From the NCBI GenBank assembly GCA_007922195.1, contig ML681998.1:13109584-13173583 (forward strand): a stretch of DNA of 64,000 bases. Direction: 5' to 3'. The notes under the pieces are model-generated. The model made no database searches. It was not told where the DNA came from and was given only the letters and a program-made list of their open reading frames with translations. The DNA comes from Podocnemis expansa (Eukaryota; Chordata; Testudines; Podocnemididae). The position numbers and the translations under genes are program-made. Shown here piece after piece: positions 9,861-20,170 of this stretch (its first letter is position 1; every line of letters begins with the position of its first letter).

Positions 9861-12328
9861 AAGGCTTTTGGACACTTCTGGTAATGTGCCCACACTAGAA
9901 ACCTGTGTCTGAACAACCCCAAATTTGGGAAGAATTTGGCTCTGAATCCATGCTTTGCCACTTGAGCCAATGTCTAGTCACTGCTGACCCATTTTAGATT
10001 CATGCCAGCCACCTATTGAAAGGCCCTGTGCCCCCTTCTGCTGTGCAACGCACAGGTGAGCAAAATCACAGAAATCCCTGTAGGTAGAGGGCCCATGCAA
10101 AGGGATGACAGCATCTTCTTCCATGTAGCTTCTGTCCCTCCAATTAATGCGGCACTTCACCTTCAGGTGACACTCCAATCAGAAGGAGATGAACTTGGGA
10201 ACCTGATGCTTTGGGTGCCTCACAGAAACCATGTTCTGTCCAGAGGCCAATGTGGAAAAGGGTATTTGAGGAATACTGGGGATTTATGCAATTGGCAGAG
10301 GGTTTGCCAGGATTTCTGGGCTACAGCTCCTTAAACATTTTGCCTCGCTGCCAGCCTCACTCTGAAGGAGAGATGCTGCAACAGAGATTTGAACATCATT
10401 GAAGCTTATGAGAGAGTCCTTTCCTCCTGCATGTTCCATGTGGTAGTTCATCCTGTTGACTCCATGCCCTTTCTAATAGCTGAAGCCGAGTTTGCAACCT
10501 GAGCAGCCTATCGGCTTGTAATACAAATATAACTTAAATGGAGTTAATCTGTTGAACACTTTCATAACATATACAGCAGTATCAAAAAAACTGCTTCTTT
10601 GTAGCAGTGTTCTTGGATGAGAACTGCGGTACGGCTGTTTTCCATCACGAGGGTTTACATAAAGATGGTTTTTAACTTTTCCATTACTTCTCTGTTTTGG
10701 GTACACAAACTGAGGCACTTATTGGCCCTAATCCTCAGTGGTGGCTGGGGAGCTCACAGTGCAACTCAGGAGGGAGGTGCAAAGATGGCTTTCAGACACT
10801 TTTTGGACTCTGATTCTGCTGTCTTCATGAAAGTTAGAGTTAAGGTTTCTCCAGTGTGTGTCATCTATCAACATCCCTAAGGGGGTAGATGAAGTAGGAG
10901 CAGATCTGTCAACATCATCAAAAGGCGTATTCTTAAAGGCACTGCTAGGATTCAGGGAAGCCACCACCAGGGCCCCTGCCTTGGCAGCCAGGATAGGAAA
11001 TAATGCCAGTGCTCTTATATGGGCTCCTTGCCACTGCAGGATCCCTCTCTGCTAGGGTGACCCTCCCATGTCTGATTTGGCTGGATTTAAGCTGTTCTGC
11101 ACCACGTAGCACAAAACCATTGCAACAGGATGGAAAACTGGGGCATTTGTTTAAACTAATCAATCTGTCCAGGACTATTTAAAGCTTGAAAAAAAAATTG
11201 ATCCTCACGCTGTGATAAATATTTGTAACAGCTGAAAAATGGAAAATGACCAATGCAAAAATAGTTCAGTGTAAGCAAGCTAGAAAGTCTTTAAATAAAT
11301 GAATATTCACCAAATGTGTGACATGTAAAGCAAGTAAATGAGCTTCATTGGTAGAATTTAGCAACAGTATTTCTCAGTTTTCAATTGGTAGGTCTGCTCA
11401 AACTCAGAAAAACACTATGTTCTCCTCTGAAATGTGCAAATATGCTTATTCTCTGTGGTCCTGGTCATTCTTGTTTTGAGGCATCTCAAACAAAAAGTGA
11501 ATAGTCAGACTGCAAAGCTTCCAGATCTGACACACTCCAGTTTTTTATGTTTGTTGGGCTGCTCCCTCCATTCTTTTGTCCTCTTGCTTCTCCAATCCAT
11601 ATTTCCCCACAAATTTCCTTTGGAGAAAATAAAAGAAAGGAATTTAAATAGATAGATTAGATTAGATAATATTAATAAACATTCACAAGGAAAACTGAAA
11701 AGAAAAGTCTAGATAGGAAAATATTTCTATTCAGAAGGATACAATGAAAGGGGTTTAATAATAATATGCATGGTCCTTTTAGAAAACACTGAGTATTACT
11801 AAGGTTCAGTGGCTTTGATAGGATGCAAAGGTGATTGTGGTCCTGTGCTCTTTGTTGGATAAATATAGTTTATTGCAAAGGAAGACCTTCATATATAATA
11901 GTGCATAAGAAAGATCATCGTATACTGACTTTTGTGTAATTGGTTTTGGAATAAATGTTGCCCATTTAATAAGAGATTGCCTCTTTTGCTATTCATTTTG
12001 CCACATTTTAAAGTTTGCACATGCCCCTGGCATTCAGCATAGATGAAAACAGTTGCATTCAAGTAGAGGATTATAGCTGGAATGGGTAAAATGCTGTGCA
12101 TTTTTGTGATCCTGTTCCTAGAAGAACTTAAAGAAGGGTAGGTTGATATTTATTTATTTATTTGGTGTAATGTGGCTGTGTGAGTAGTGGTCATCTATAC
12201 CCAATATATACATTACTTGAACTGGACTTTTGGGAAGACTGTTTAATGATGCATGCAGTGGAGAGGAAGTAAATCAAGTATGTGCCAATCTAGCTCACTT
12301 ATCTCACGCTTTGGCTGTGGTCTTGTAA
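9861..12328. other. Intergenic DNA without recognised features
   Basis: Nothing here supports a gene. The open frames are under 100 codons, overlap on opposite strands and show no family motif. A short gataga/gattag low-complexity patch lies near 11650-11670. Confidence 0.45.
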
Positions 12329-12396
12329 TTATTCAGAAGTTAAGCAGGAATTGGGTGAGTACTTGAATGAGACTCCTTGGAGAAGCACCTGCAATG
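12329..12396 (+). repeat. 5S rRNA-derived fragment (SINE3/AmnSINE-like)
   Basis: The stretch 'cagaagttaagcaggaattg' followed by 'ggtgagtacttgaatgagac' and 'ttggagaagcacctgc' lines up with the 3' half of vertebrate 5S rRNA (aagctaagcaggg, then ttagtacttggatgggagacc, then ctgggaataccgggtgct), i.e. the A box through the C box of the internal promoter. It is too diverged to be a working 5S gene. 5S-derived heads are known in SINE3/AmnSINE1-type SINEs, so an ancient SINE is the more likely source; a plain 5S pseudogene is the alternative. Confidence 0.6.
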
Positions 12397-13642
12397 GTCA
12401 GCATTAGAGTCAACATTTACTCACAGTTTACCTCAAAGCAGTTACTTGCCTCTGTTTAGGATATGGAATAATTGCAGCTTTTATACCACTGTGGGATGTG
12501 TTGACTTCATAATGATGTTTGTTATAGAGACTCCAGAAACTGATGATGGTGGTGCAGTTGGCTGGACTTGTCTTCTGTGTCAGTCCCAAGGATGGTACCA
12601 GAGATATGGCAGACCAAATTCTGCTGCCTGTTATGAGTGTAAATCTGGAGTAGTATTTCTGATGAGACAAGAATTGGCAATGGATTTGTTCTGGATTTAT
12701 GCTTTGTGTAAAGTGAAAGGAGAATGTAGCTCAAAGTTCACTTGAAAGAGATGTAAAGCAGAGCACAGTGCTGTGTTTTGGGTAAAGCATTTTCCTAGCT
12801 GATCCCATTGCCATGAAGATTCCATAGCTGATTCCCTACAACTGGGGATGTTAAATATGATATCCTGGTCAAACTCAGGGTTGGTAATTATATGCTCCCT
12901 ACCTGGTACTTAAGTCCTGCCTGCAGTCTCAACTGTATTCTAGCCTCACTTTACTACCCTAAGCTGTGGTGTAATATTGCTGTACCTTTTGAATATATGA
13001 CATTTTCCATCCCAGAGGTGATAATGGATTCTTATAATATTACATCTCTGAAAGATGTAATTAATTAACGTTTGTAGGCTGCTTTGAGGTCCCTGGATAA
13101 AAATTAGTACAGACGTGCAAATAATTCTTATTACTCTTTTTGTAGTCTTGAAGTACACTGCTGTATCTGCTAGTTGATCATGTGATTATGAATCCAAAGG
13201 CTTCACTTGCATGAATAACTTTGCTTTTTGTAACATCTCTAACTAATCACAGTCACAGCATGACAGGTCCAAATTGGACAGATGTTTCTTGAAAATGAAA
13301 TGTCCAAAGGCAAAAGTGTTAGGATTGCCAATGAAAAAACAAAGACATCTGTATTTTTTAACTACATTTGGAAGCTTTTTTTTCTTTCCCCATATTTCTG
13401 TTTCTTTGCAATTTTAGGCTGCTTTTGAGTCAATCTGTTTGACTGTATTGTGGAGCCTATTGTCTGATCTCAGAACCTCTAAATGAAAGCTGTTAATTCA
13501 GTAGCATTCTGGATATATTACTATGGTTTTTAGATATGCCTTTCTTTATTTCTCTTTAGTAGGAGCACCTTTACAATAAGATTGATTAACTATAGCAAAG
13601 CATCTCAGGAACATCATGGAGTCCATGTCCTTTTTCGTAAAA
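12397..13642. other. Intergenic DNA
   Basis: The plus-strand 122-codon frame at 12377-12745 contains WTCLLCQ and ACYECKSG, which superficially suggests a four-cysteine zinc site, but I could not match it to a family. It starts inside the 5S-like repeat and the spacing does not fit a known finger. If the SINE3 reading is right, part of this frame is SINE body. Confidence 0.35.
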
Positions 13643-13867
13643 CAAACAAGGAGTCCTGTGGCACTTAAAGACTAACAAATTTATTTATTGCATGAGCTTC
13701 TGTGGGAGAAAATCCCACTTCATCAGACACTTTGAAGATGAGGAAGCTTACAGAATGGGAGGAAAATAAAGGCAAGGAACTGTTAAGTCATGGGATCTGT
13801 TAGTCTTTAAGTGCCACAGGACCCCTCGCTTGTTTTGCTGAACTAGGCTAACACGGCTACCCCTTTG
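13643..13867. mobile_element. Fold-back SINE (type B) with single TSD
   Basis: Forward body (acaaggagtcctgtggcact, then aaagactaacaaatttattt, gagcttctgtgggagaaaat, cccacttcatcagacacttt) occupies the left part. The right part is an inverted head and body (ctgttagtctttaagtgcc, acaggacccctcgcttgttt, aggctaacacggctaccc). The flanks tcctttttcgtaaaa (about 13628-13642) and acctttttcctaaaa (about 13870-13884) match at most positions, so the inverted dimer carries one target duplication and probably inserted in one event. Confidence 0.85.
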
Positions 13868-13884
13868 GGACCTTTTTCCTAAAA

Positions 13885-16502
13885 GACACCTTATTGGGAT
13901 GGCTTATTTGTTACTTGCAGGTCTTATTTGTTTTTCTGAGTTGTAGTGAAGGTAGAAAGGTTGCTGGTTTTGTGACTGTCATTCTTAGAACCATGTTCTG
14001 TTTTCATTCCCTTTTACATGCATTGGACAGATTCTGAGACTGAGATGAGATGGAGGTGCTTGAAAAATGTGGTATAAATACCTATACAGTTAGAGGGGGG
14101 GATATATCTTGGCTTATCTAGACCCCAGTCTTGGTGTTGAAGGTTGGCCACCTTTCACTTTAATTGATATCAGAGGAAGTGAGAATGGTCAGCCTTGCAC
14201 AAGTTGTTCAGTACTTTGCAAGACCAGACCCAATAGTGAAGAATTAAAAAGAGTAGATCGTTCTACAGCAATGTGAATAACAAATAATAATAAAAATATA
14301 AAATTGTCTCTATAGTTCCAACTTGCAAACCAGACAGAGATTTTTCAGTATTTCTTATTCTTTCTAAAGAAACTAAGATAGATTACAGCTCCAATCTCCA
14401 AATTTCCCCCAAAGTAGGAAATAAAAATCCCAGGGAATTATTTTTTCTGTTATATTTTAGTGAGGTTTATTTGTCATTAGTTTTAAGCAATCAGTATTTT
14501 ACGTTCACGTTAACATGATGCATTGTGCTTTGTCTGCGAGTCTGGCTTCAGATGATGTAAACATGCTGATTCTGACCACATGCAGACAAAGAAAGTGGTT
14601 TCCCTAGCAACAAGAGCCATGTGAAAGCTCTTAGAATAGCTTTTCCCTTTCGTTTAGATTTTCTTTCAGTCTAACAGTTCTCACCTCTGCTTGCATGAAG
14701 ACTCAAGCACCTAGTGTCTGGTTTGAACTGATCAGGTGAACTGAAGTGAGAGGAATAGAAGAGATCTCTGTGCTGCTTGTGATGTGTAAAGCAACCCCAA
14801 TTTTTGGCTTTTTGAATTACTTGAGAACTGTTCAGCACATCTATTGTGTTTTAATTTAAACTATCTTACACACAGACAAAAAGGTATATGTGACTTTATG
14901 CATAAGACCAAAAATCTAATAGAATTCCAATGCCTTCTGAATGTTTTGTGTAAACTTATTAAAATTATGCTTTATGCAATGATATATAATTGGTATTTAA
15001 AATATGATGGTATGGTATTTTAAAAATAGCTTGTTACATTAACATGTCAGTTAAATGTTTAAATTATTAACTACAATTATAACTACTCTTCTTTCTTATA
15101 AACAGGTATGTTGACAGAGTTATCTTGAAAAACAATTTTGAAATTCTATAAATCTCTGAGAACAAGAGCAACATTATATTTTTGCATAAAACATTTTTAA
15201 AAGTGTGGTTTGCAAGTTTAACTAGCCTTAGATTTTATTTAATAAAGTCTTTTAAATATTCGTTTGTTGACTTAAAATATTGTTCTCCGAGGCATATCTA
15301 AAACTAAATTTTAATAGTTTTGGAAGAGTTCATCTTACCAAATCATTTTACAATTCATGGGAGTAGGGGTATTTAGATAATGGCAACAAATATACTGCTC
15401 TCTTTTAAAAAAAGATTTAGTGTTTTACTTGTTTGAATCTAGAATCAATCTAAAACAACAACTGTAATTAAGAAAGCCCCACAAAGCACCTTAATGTAGC
15501 CATGAACCTTTTTAAAGGAATTACCCTCAACTGCCTCAACAAGACAATCAATAAAAAGTGCCTTCAGTAAAAGTTGTCCTGAATGAAAGGCCAGTGTTCC
15601 TTCTCCCAAGGAGGCTGGGGAATGATTATATCTCTGTAACAAATAGTTTGCAACAAATAATGTCTGAATAAAAGGATTTGGATTATATCAGGAGATAATA
15701 TTATTCGAGCAAAGTCAGAAAGAGTTGGAGACTTTCTTTGTTCTCAGATTAAGCCATATCCCCCAAGGTTATTTAAAATTATGCTATGTTCTTGGATATC
15801 AGAGATGACACTGGGTTTGAGTTTCCCAGGCACGCACCATTCCACCCCAGTGTATCTGTATTGACATCAGTGAAGTCATTCCTTATTTAACCTGATCCAA
15901 CAGAAACCAGAATCAGTAAGGGTCAAGCTGTACAGTAGATTCTACTCATTTTAATTTGCTATTCTTCACTTTTCCTAAATCCAGTGACACACAGTTAAAG
16001 ACATAAACTGGAGGAGGAGAAGAAGAGGAATTGAAAACCCATTCTGAAATAAAAATTCCATCTTATTTTCCCTTTGGTGTTCATTTATTTACATAGCAAG
16101 AGACACTTTTGCATTTGTAACTGACAGCCACTGACTTTGCTTCAGTTTTTCAAAATGGTATTCATATTTACTGCAAAGTGAAATATGTGCAACTCCCATG
16201 ATTGTTGGCTGATGAAAATCCATTCTTTATAAGCAAAGCTTGAGCTCCAGTTTGGCTCCAGATCTCCCTCTGACCTTTTCCAAAGTTTGAGGGGAATTCA
16301 CTTTTAAGGTTTTAGTTTTGCTGACTGTATAGTATGTATAGAGACTAGCTGCGGACTACAAATCTAAATTTAGATTCAAACTTCTCCAAAATTTGGCCGA
16401 TCAGTTTAGAAATTTTAGTTCAGGCTTTGCTGCCTAAACTGCATCATCACAAAATTGGCAACACAGCATCCCTTCAAAGCAAGAAGTGTTAAACTATTTT
16501 AT
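13885..16502. other. AT-rich intergenic DNA
   Basis: I recognise no gene or repeat with boundaries. Around 15845-15905 there is one of several 'gacatcagtgaagtcattcc' type words that recur through the window (see findings). Confidence 0.45.
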
Positions 16503-16647
16503 CAAAACAAACAAGGCACTTCAAGCATCTGACAAAGTGGAATTTTCTCACATGAAAGCTCATGTGATAAATAAATGTGTTAGTCATTAAGTGCCACTGG
16601 ACCTCTTGTTTGTTTTGATGAACTAGACTGATATGGCTACCCTTTTG
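16503..16647. mobile_element. Decayed fold-back SINE (type B)
   Basis: The left end caaaacaaacaagg is the forward form of the SINE head. It is followed by an inverted body (tctgacaaagtggaattttc, gaaagctcatgtgataaata, gtgttagtcattaagtgcca) and inverted head (ctcttgtttgttttgatgaa, tatggctacccttttg). The element therefore begins and ends with complementary sequence, as at 13643. A target duplication is not convincing. Confidence 0.7.
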
Positions 16648-17300
16648 AAACAATTTCATGTTATATATACAAAATACACTAAACATGCCTCCTTGTTAAT
16701 TACCTCCTTATCTCTTGCTTCCACCCCTCCCCCCCAATGATATGTATTTTTTTTCTTTTGTTCTTGGCTTTCAAAAAGGATGAAATGGTGGCTTGTTTAC
16801 TTGAGGCCAAAAGAAGAGCCCTTTCAAGACTCAAAAAGCATTTTTTCTGTATTTCTGAAGAAGCTTTCAAAATATGATGGCCAAAAAAATTGAAATACGT
16901 GTCCCTATGGTGATGTCATTCGTAAGGGGAACATACTTCTAATATGAGGTATTCCCATTAAAAATCTTGGTGATCTTACATCTGTATTCTTAGCTCCAAG
17001 AGGTTATCAAATGATAATAGTTAATTATAAAATGGGATGACATCTAATTAGTTCTGGCATGCATGTTGGTTAGTAGTTCTGGGTCACTGCACAAATATTT
17101 AAAGAGGAAGTGAAGGCTTGATTTTGCTTTGACAATCAAACATTTTATATTAATGTGCAAAAAGTGAATAACTTTTAGGATTAGGATTCACATCTAATCA
17201 AAGTCTTATTGACAGAATTTTAGTCCAGTGGCAGACAGCTGTGTACATATGTGACAGAACTGGCATGTCTTTGTCACAAGGCCTACATGTTACTCATAGC
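16648..17300. other. Intergenic DNA
   Basis: No feature recognised. A C-rich run and T-rich run near 16725-16760 are simple sequence. Confidence 0.4.
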
Positions 17301-17445
17301 TCTGCCCAGACTTCGAGTTACCAAACTGTGGGCAAACCACTTAAGGTTTCTGCTGCTCATTTTCTCCATCTGTAAAGTAGGGGTAATAATAATTACCCAT
17401 CTTAATAACAAGAAGGGGAGAGATCAATGATGGTTGCTGTTGTAA
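17301..17445 (+). repeat. MIR-like CORE-SINE
   Basis: 'tgtgggcaaaccacttaagg' followed by 'attttctccatctgtaaagt' and 'aggggtaataataattaccc' is the well-known MIR core (ggcaagtcacttaacc ... ctcatctgtaaaatgggg ... aataatagtacc). The flanking head and tail are not clear. It is an ancient, fixed insertion. Confidence 0.75.
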
Positions 17446-17453
17446 GACACAAG

Positions 17454-17833
17454 GGCTATCTCTACATCAGCTAAACTTAGTTCGGACTTGTTAGTTTGAA
17501 ATAAAAAGTTCGAGTTTAGTTCGAACTAACCTTGCACTTCTAAGTTTGAACTAACCATACGTTCTAGTTTGAACTAATGCTTAGTTTGAAGTAGAAAGTG
17601 TGGTTAGTTCAAACTAACTGGCTTAGCTTGGACTTCTTAAGTTCGAACTAAGTGTTAGTCCTGGTCCACATAGCGCCTAATTCAAACTAAAGTTCAAACT
17701 AAGTGCTACAGTCTGGACTAAGTGCTGGTACTTATTAGTTCAAACTAAGAAATTTCTTAGTTCAAACTAGGGAAAGCCGAGTGTGGCCATGGGCCTCCTT
17801 TATCCAAACTAACTTGCCAGTGTAGACGTAGCC
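17454..17833. mobile_element. Palindromic MITE, TTAGTTCGAACTAA type
   Basis: The ends GGCTATCTCTACATC and gccagtgtagacgtagcc are flanked by the 3-bp duplication AAG (17451-17453, 17834-17836). The interior repeats ttagttcgaactaa and its decayed forms (ttagtttgaactaa, ttagttcaaactaa) about a dozen times. It shares 'aagaaatttcttagtt', 'aaagcc(g)agtgtggcc' and 'catgggcc' with the copy at 45197 and parts of the one at 58460, so these are one family of about 380-390 bp. No protein is encoded. The TSD length suggests PIF/Harbinger. Confidence 0.92.
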
Positions 17834-18310
17834 AAGCAGGCCTCTGGGGACATCCATGTCTCTGCAGACCTTTAGCTCAGAGGATGGGCCAAAGCTGTCT
17901 GCTTTCATGGTGATAGAGGATAAGGTATGGACATGAGTCTCTTTGGCAAGGATTTAAGGATGATAATTGCCACTCCCAACCTCAGGATGCTTCGTTGTTC
18001 AGCAGCAAGAGCAGCTAACAGAGGACAAAATCCTTTGTCCTTCATAGCAAGGGTACACTCACTTGTGTTGCCACCAACAGAGACATAATTTGTATCTTGT
18101 ATAGGAGGCCAGCAGTGAACTGCTTTGTCATCTTTCACCCCCCCCCCCACAGTCCTGGAGCAAAGGAAGGCATTGTAACTCAAAGGTATGTGTGTCAGTC
18201 AGAATTCTTGCCAGGCGTTACCCATCACCTCTCATTTTGGGTTGTACCTACAGTCATAAGCTAGTCCTATTTATCTCTTTCTGTTGAACAGATTCTACCA
18301 CCCTTACTCA
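17834..18310. other. Intergenic DNA
   Basis: No feature beyond an eleven-base C run at about 18139-18149. The minus open frame 17905-18183 has no family signature. Confidence 0.4.
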
Positions 18311-18314
18311 AGTT

Positions 18315-18753
18315 GGGTATGCCTACACTGGAGGCTCAGTTAAATTGACTTAACAAGGTACACTTTAAGTTGACTTAAACTTGATCTTGTTAAGTTGACT
18401 TACCATGTACACATTCCAAACTCCTGTTGACTGCCCACATCCACATTGGCAGCTGCTAGGTTGATTTAATGCTTCAGTTGACCTTATTAAGTCGACTTAA
18501 GCCAGTGTAGATGGCACATACCCTGTAGGTCAACTTAATAAGATCGACATAAGAGCTATGCCCCGTCTACACTGGCTTAAGTCAACTTAATAATGTCAAC
18601 TTAAGCGTTAAGTCAACCTTCCAAGGTGGTGTTATTAAGTCCACCTAAGGAAGCGCTTAAGTCAACTTAATAAGTTCCACATGTGGGCACAGCTTTCCTT
18701 AGATTGACTTAAGGAAGGTTAAGTCAGCCTAAAGCTCCAGTGTAGACATACTC
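18315..18753. mobile_element. Two abutting palindromic MITEs, TTAAGTTGACTTAA type
   Basis: The outer ends are GGGTATGCCTACACTGG and ccagtgtagacatactc. Inside, 'gccagtgtagatggcacata' near 18502-18521 and 'gctatgccccgtctacactg' near 18555-18574 look like a second right end and a second left end. The region therefore reads as two roughly 200-bp copies separated by about 30 bp, or one composite. Every part is filled with ttaagttgacttaa and gtcgacttaa words. The outer 3-bp flanks (gtt and att) match at two of three positions. The same word fills the element at 50572. Confidence 0.85.
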
Positions 18754-19389
18754 ATTGAGTGGTACCTTCCAGTGTGTTCAGCAGTAGAATTAATTATATA
18801 GAGCTAAATACTGCCCTGACTCACATCCCATGCACCGATAAAGGTTGAAGGAATTGTGAGTGAGTGGTTAAGTTGGCCCCAAATGTTGATTTTCTTGTCA
18901 AGACTGACAGAAAGCCTATCTAGCTTGCCAGTGGCATGCTCTTCAGACAAGCTAAATGCAAGAGGGTCATGCAACATTGTACAGCTGTGCTGAAAAAATG
19001 CAAAACTAAGCATTGGTGATGTCTTGAAAGTCAAAGATGGTCTCTTTCAGGCGTTTTACTTCATATGAGTCGTTTGATGACTAAGGAGTCCAATTCTTTA
19101 GCTGCAGAATCATTGGCAGACATTGCAGGGCATGTTGGTAGGCAGGTTTGGTCCATGATTGTTGATTGACCATTGTCTGTCCTTTCTTTTGGAGCATTTT
19201 TCTGTGACCAGCACAAGGCAATTTTCCTCACAAGTGGTTGTACCTTCTCTGACAAGTTGTTGCCAGTTAGCCCCTTGGGCTTCTGTCTCACTGTGTGTGA
19301 TTCTCAGACCACATCTCTTGATGTTTATCTTGAGGATGTCTTCAAAGCATTTCTTTTGGCTTTCCCATGTCCTTTCTCCTTTTGGTGAG

Positions 19390-19770
19390 TTAGGTATATA
19401 GCAATTGTTTTGGTAAGCGTCTATCAGGCACAAACACATAGTGCTTGCTCCACCTCAGCTGGCTCTGGGTAATCAGGGCCTTGACGGTGAAGATACTGAC
19501 CTCTGTGAGGACACCAACATTGTTGCAGCAATTCTCCCACTTTATGCTGAGGATCTTCTGAAGAAAATATTGGTGCCTGTTTTCCAAGTTTTTCAGGTGT
19601 TTTCTGTAGATCACCCAGCTCTCACAGACACAGAGGAGACTTGAAATTACCATCACTTTGTATACTAAGACCTGGTTTATACTTGATGCCATTTTCAGTG
19701 GCAGTTGAAGGGAGATATACAAGTTATGTAAAATAACTTGTGTATCTCTCTTTGACTCTTTAAATGCCAC
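19390..19770 (-). pseudogene. LINE ORF2 C-terminal fragment
   Basis: This is a 126-codon open part of the LINE above, continuing after a frame change into 19110-19439 (KKCFEDILKINIKRCGLRIT). The first dozen residues probably belong to the inserted repeat at 19667 rather than the LINE. It would not be functional because the catalytic domains are absent and the downstream finger carries stops. Confidence 0.7.
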
Positions 19771-19966
19771 TTAACCTCCAAGGCTCCACTGCTCTGAGTT
19801 GAAGGAAAATGCTGTCCCTTCAACTCAGCACTTCTCTTCTTATGGGGGTGGAGTTACTGAGTTGAACTCCAGATCAGTCGAAGGGGTCTTGACTAACTGC
19901 TCAACTGAGCCAGAGAGTTTGAATTGACAGTGACGAATTTGCCAGCATCCAGTGTAGGCTTGGCTA
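19667..19966. mobile_element. Possible degenerate MITE inside the LINE
   Basis: 'gacctggtttatacttgatg' on the left and 'gcatccagtgtaggcttgg' on the right are weakly inverted repeats of the tgtctacact type, and 'cta' flanks both sides. Its presence would explain why the LINE protein similarity breaks between about 19670 and 19970. The interior repeats 'ttgaagggaga', 'cttcaactcag' and 'agttgaactcc', i.e. short inverted words. Low certainty. Confidence 0.4.
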
Positions 19967-20170
19967 AAAAGTCTAGTGTGTTTTCATGTCATGGTTGTTG
20001 AACATCAGGCAAGAGAATCTGTAAAGGCAAGCTTAGCACAATGGTTTCTGTGCTGAATCTCATTGTCTATGTTTGTCCTCTGTGAGAAATGGCTGCCAAG
20101 GCAGGCAAAGTGTTCTACATTTTCTAGTTCTTCTTTGTCAGTGTAGATCTTCCTTGCTGAGTCTGATGAA

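Larger units (their letters stand above)
18790..20170 (-). mobile_element. Decayed LINE, 3' part of ORF2 with C2H2 finger
   Basis: The minus strand encodes a non-LTR retrotransposon C-terminal region. The frame at 19390-19770 reads VYKVMVISSLLCVCESWVIY, then LKNLENRHQYFLQKILSIKW and ALITQSQLRWSKHYVF and RRLPKQLLYT. This is the common post-reverse-transcriptase segment (usually LLYGCETW ... LERFHQRCLRKILGI ... LRWxGHVxRM ... PKQLLYG). Further upstream, near 20000-20170, ELENVEHFACLGSHFSQRTN corresponds to the 'FxYLGSxxS' segment. Near 19060-19140 CNVC, 12 positions, then HQTTH gives a classical C-x2-C-x12-H-x3-H spacing, interrupted by two stops. Reverse transcriptase core and endonuclease are not seen. 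The clade is not certain (L2/jockey-like or RTE-like). Confidence 0.8.

Noticed and set aside
12377..12745. Frame with WTCLLC and CYEC suggesting a zinc finger
   Set aside because: The spacing does not fit RanBP2, RING or C2H2 types, and it begins inside a 5S-like repeat.
17454..17833. Array of repeated TTCGAACTAA words as a CRISPR or heat-shock-element-like regulatory array
   Set aside because: There are no uniform spacers and the words lie between transposon terminal repeats with a 3-bp duplication, so it is a MITE interior.
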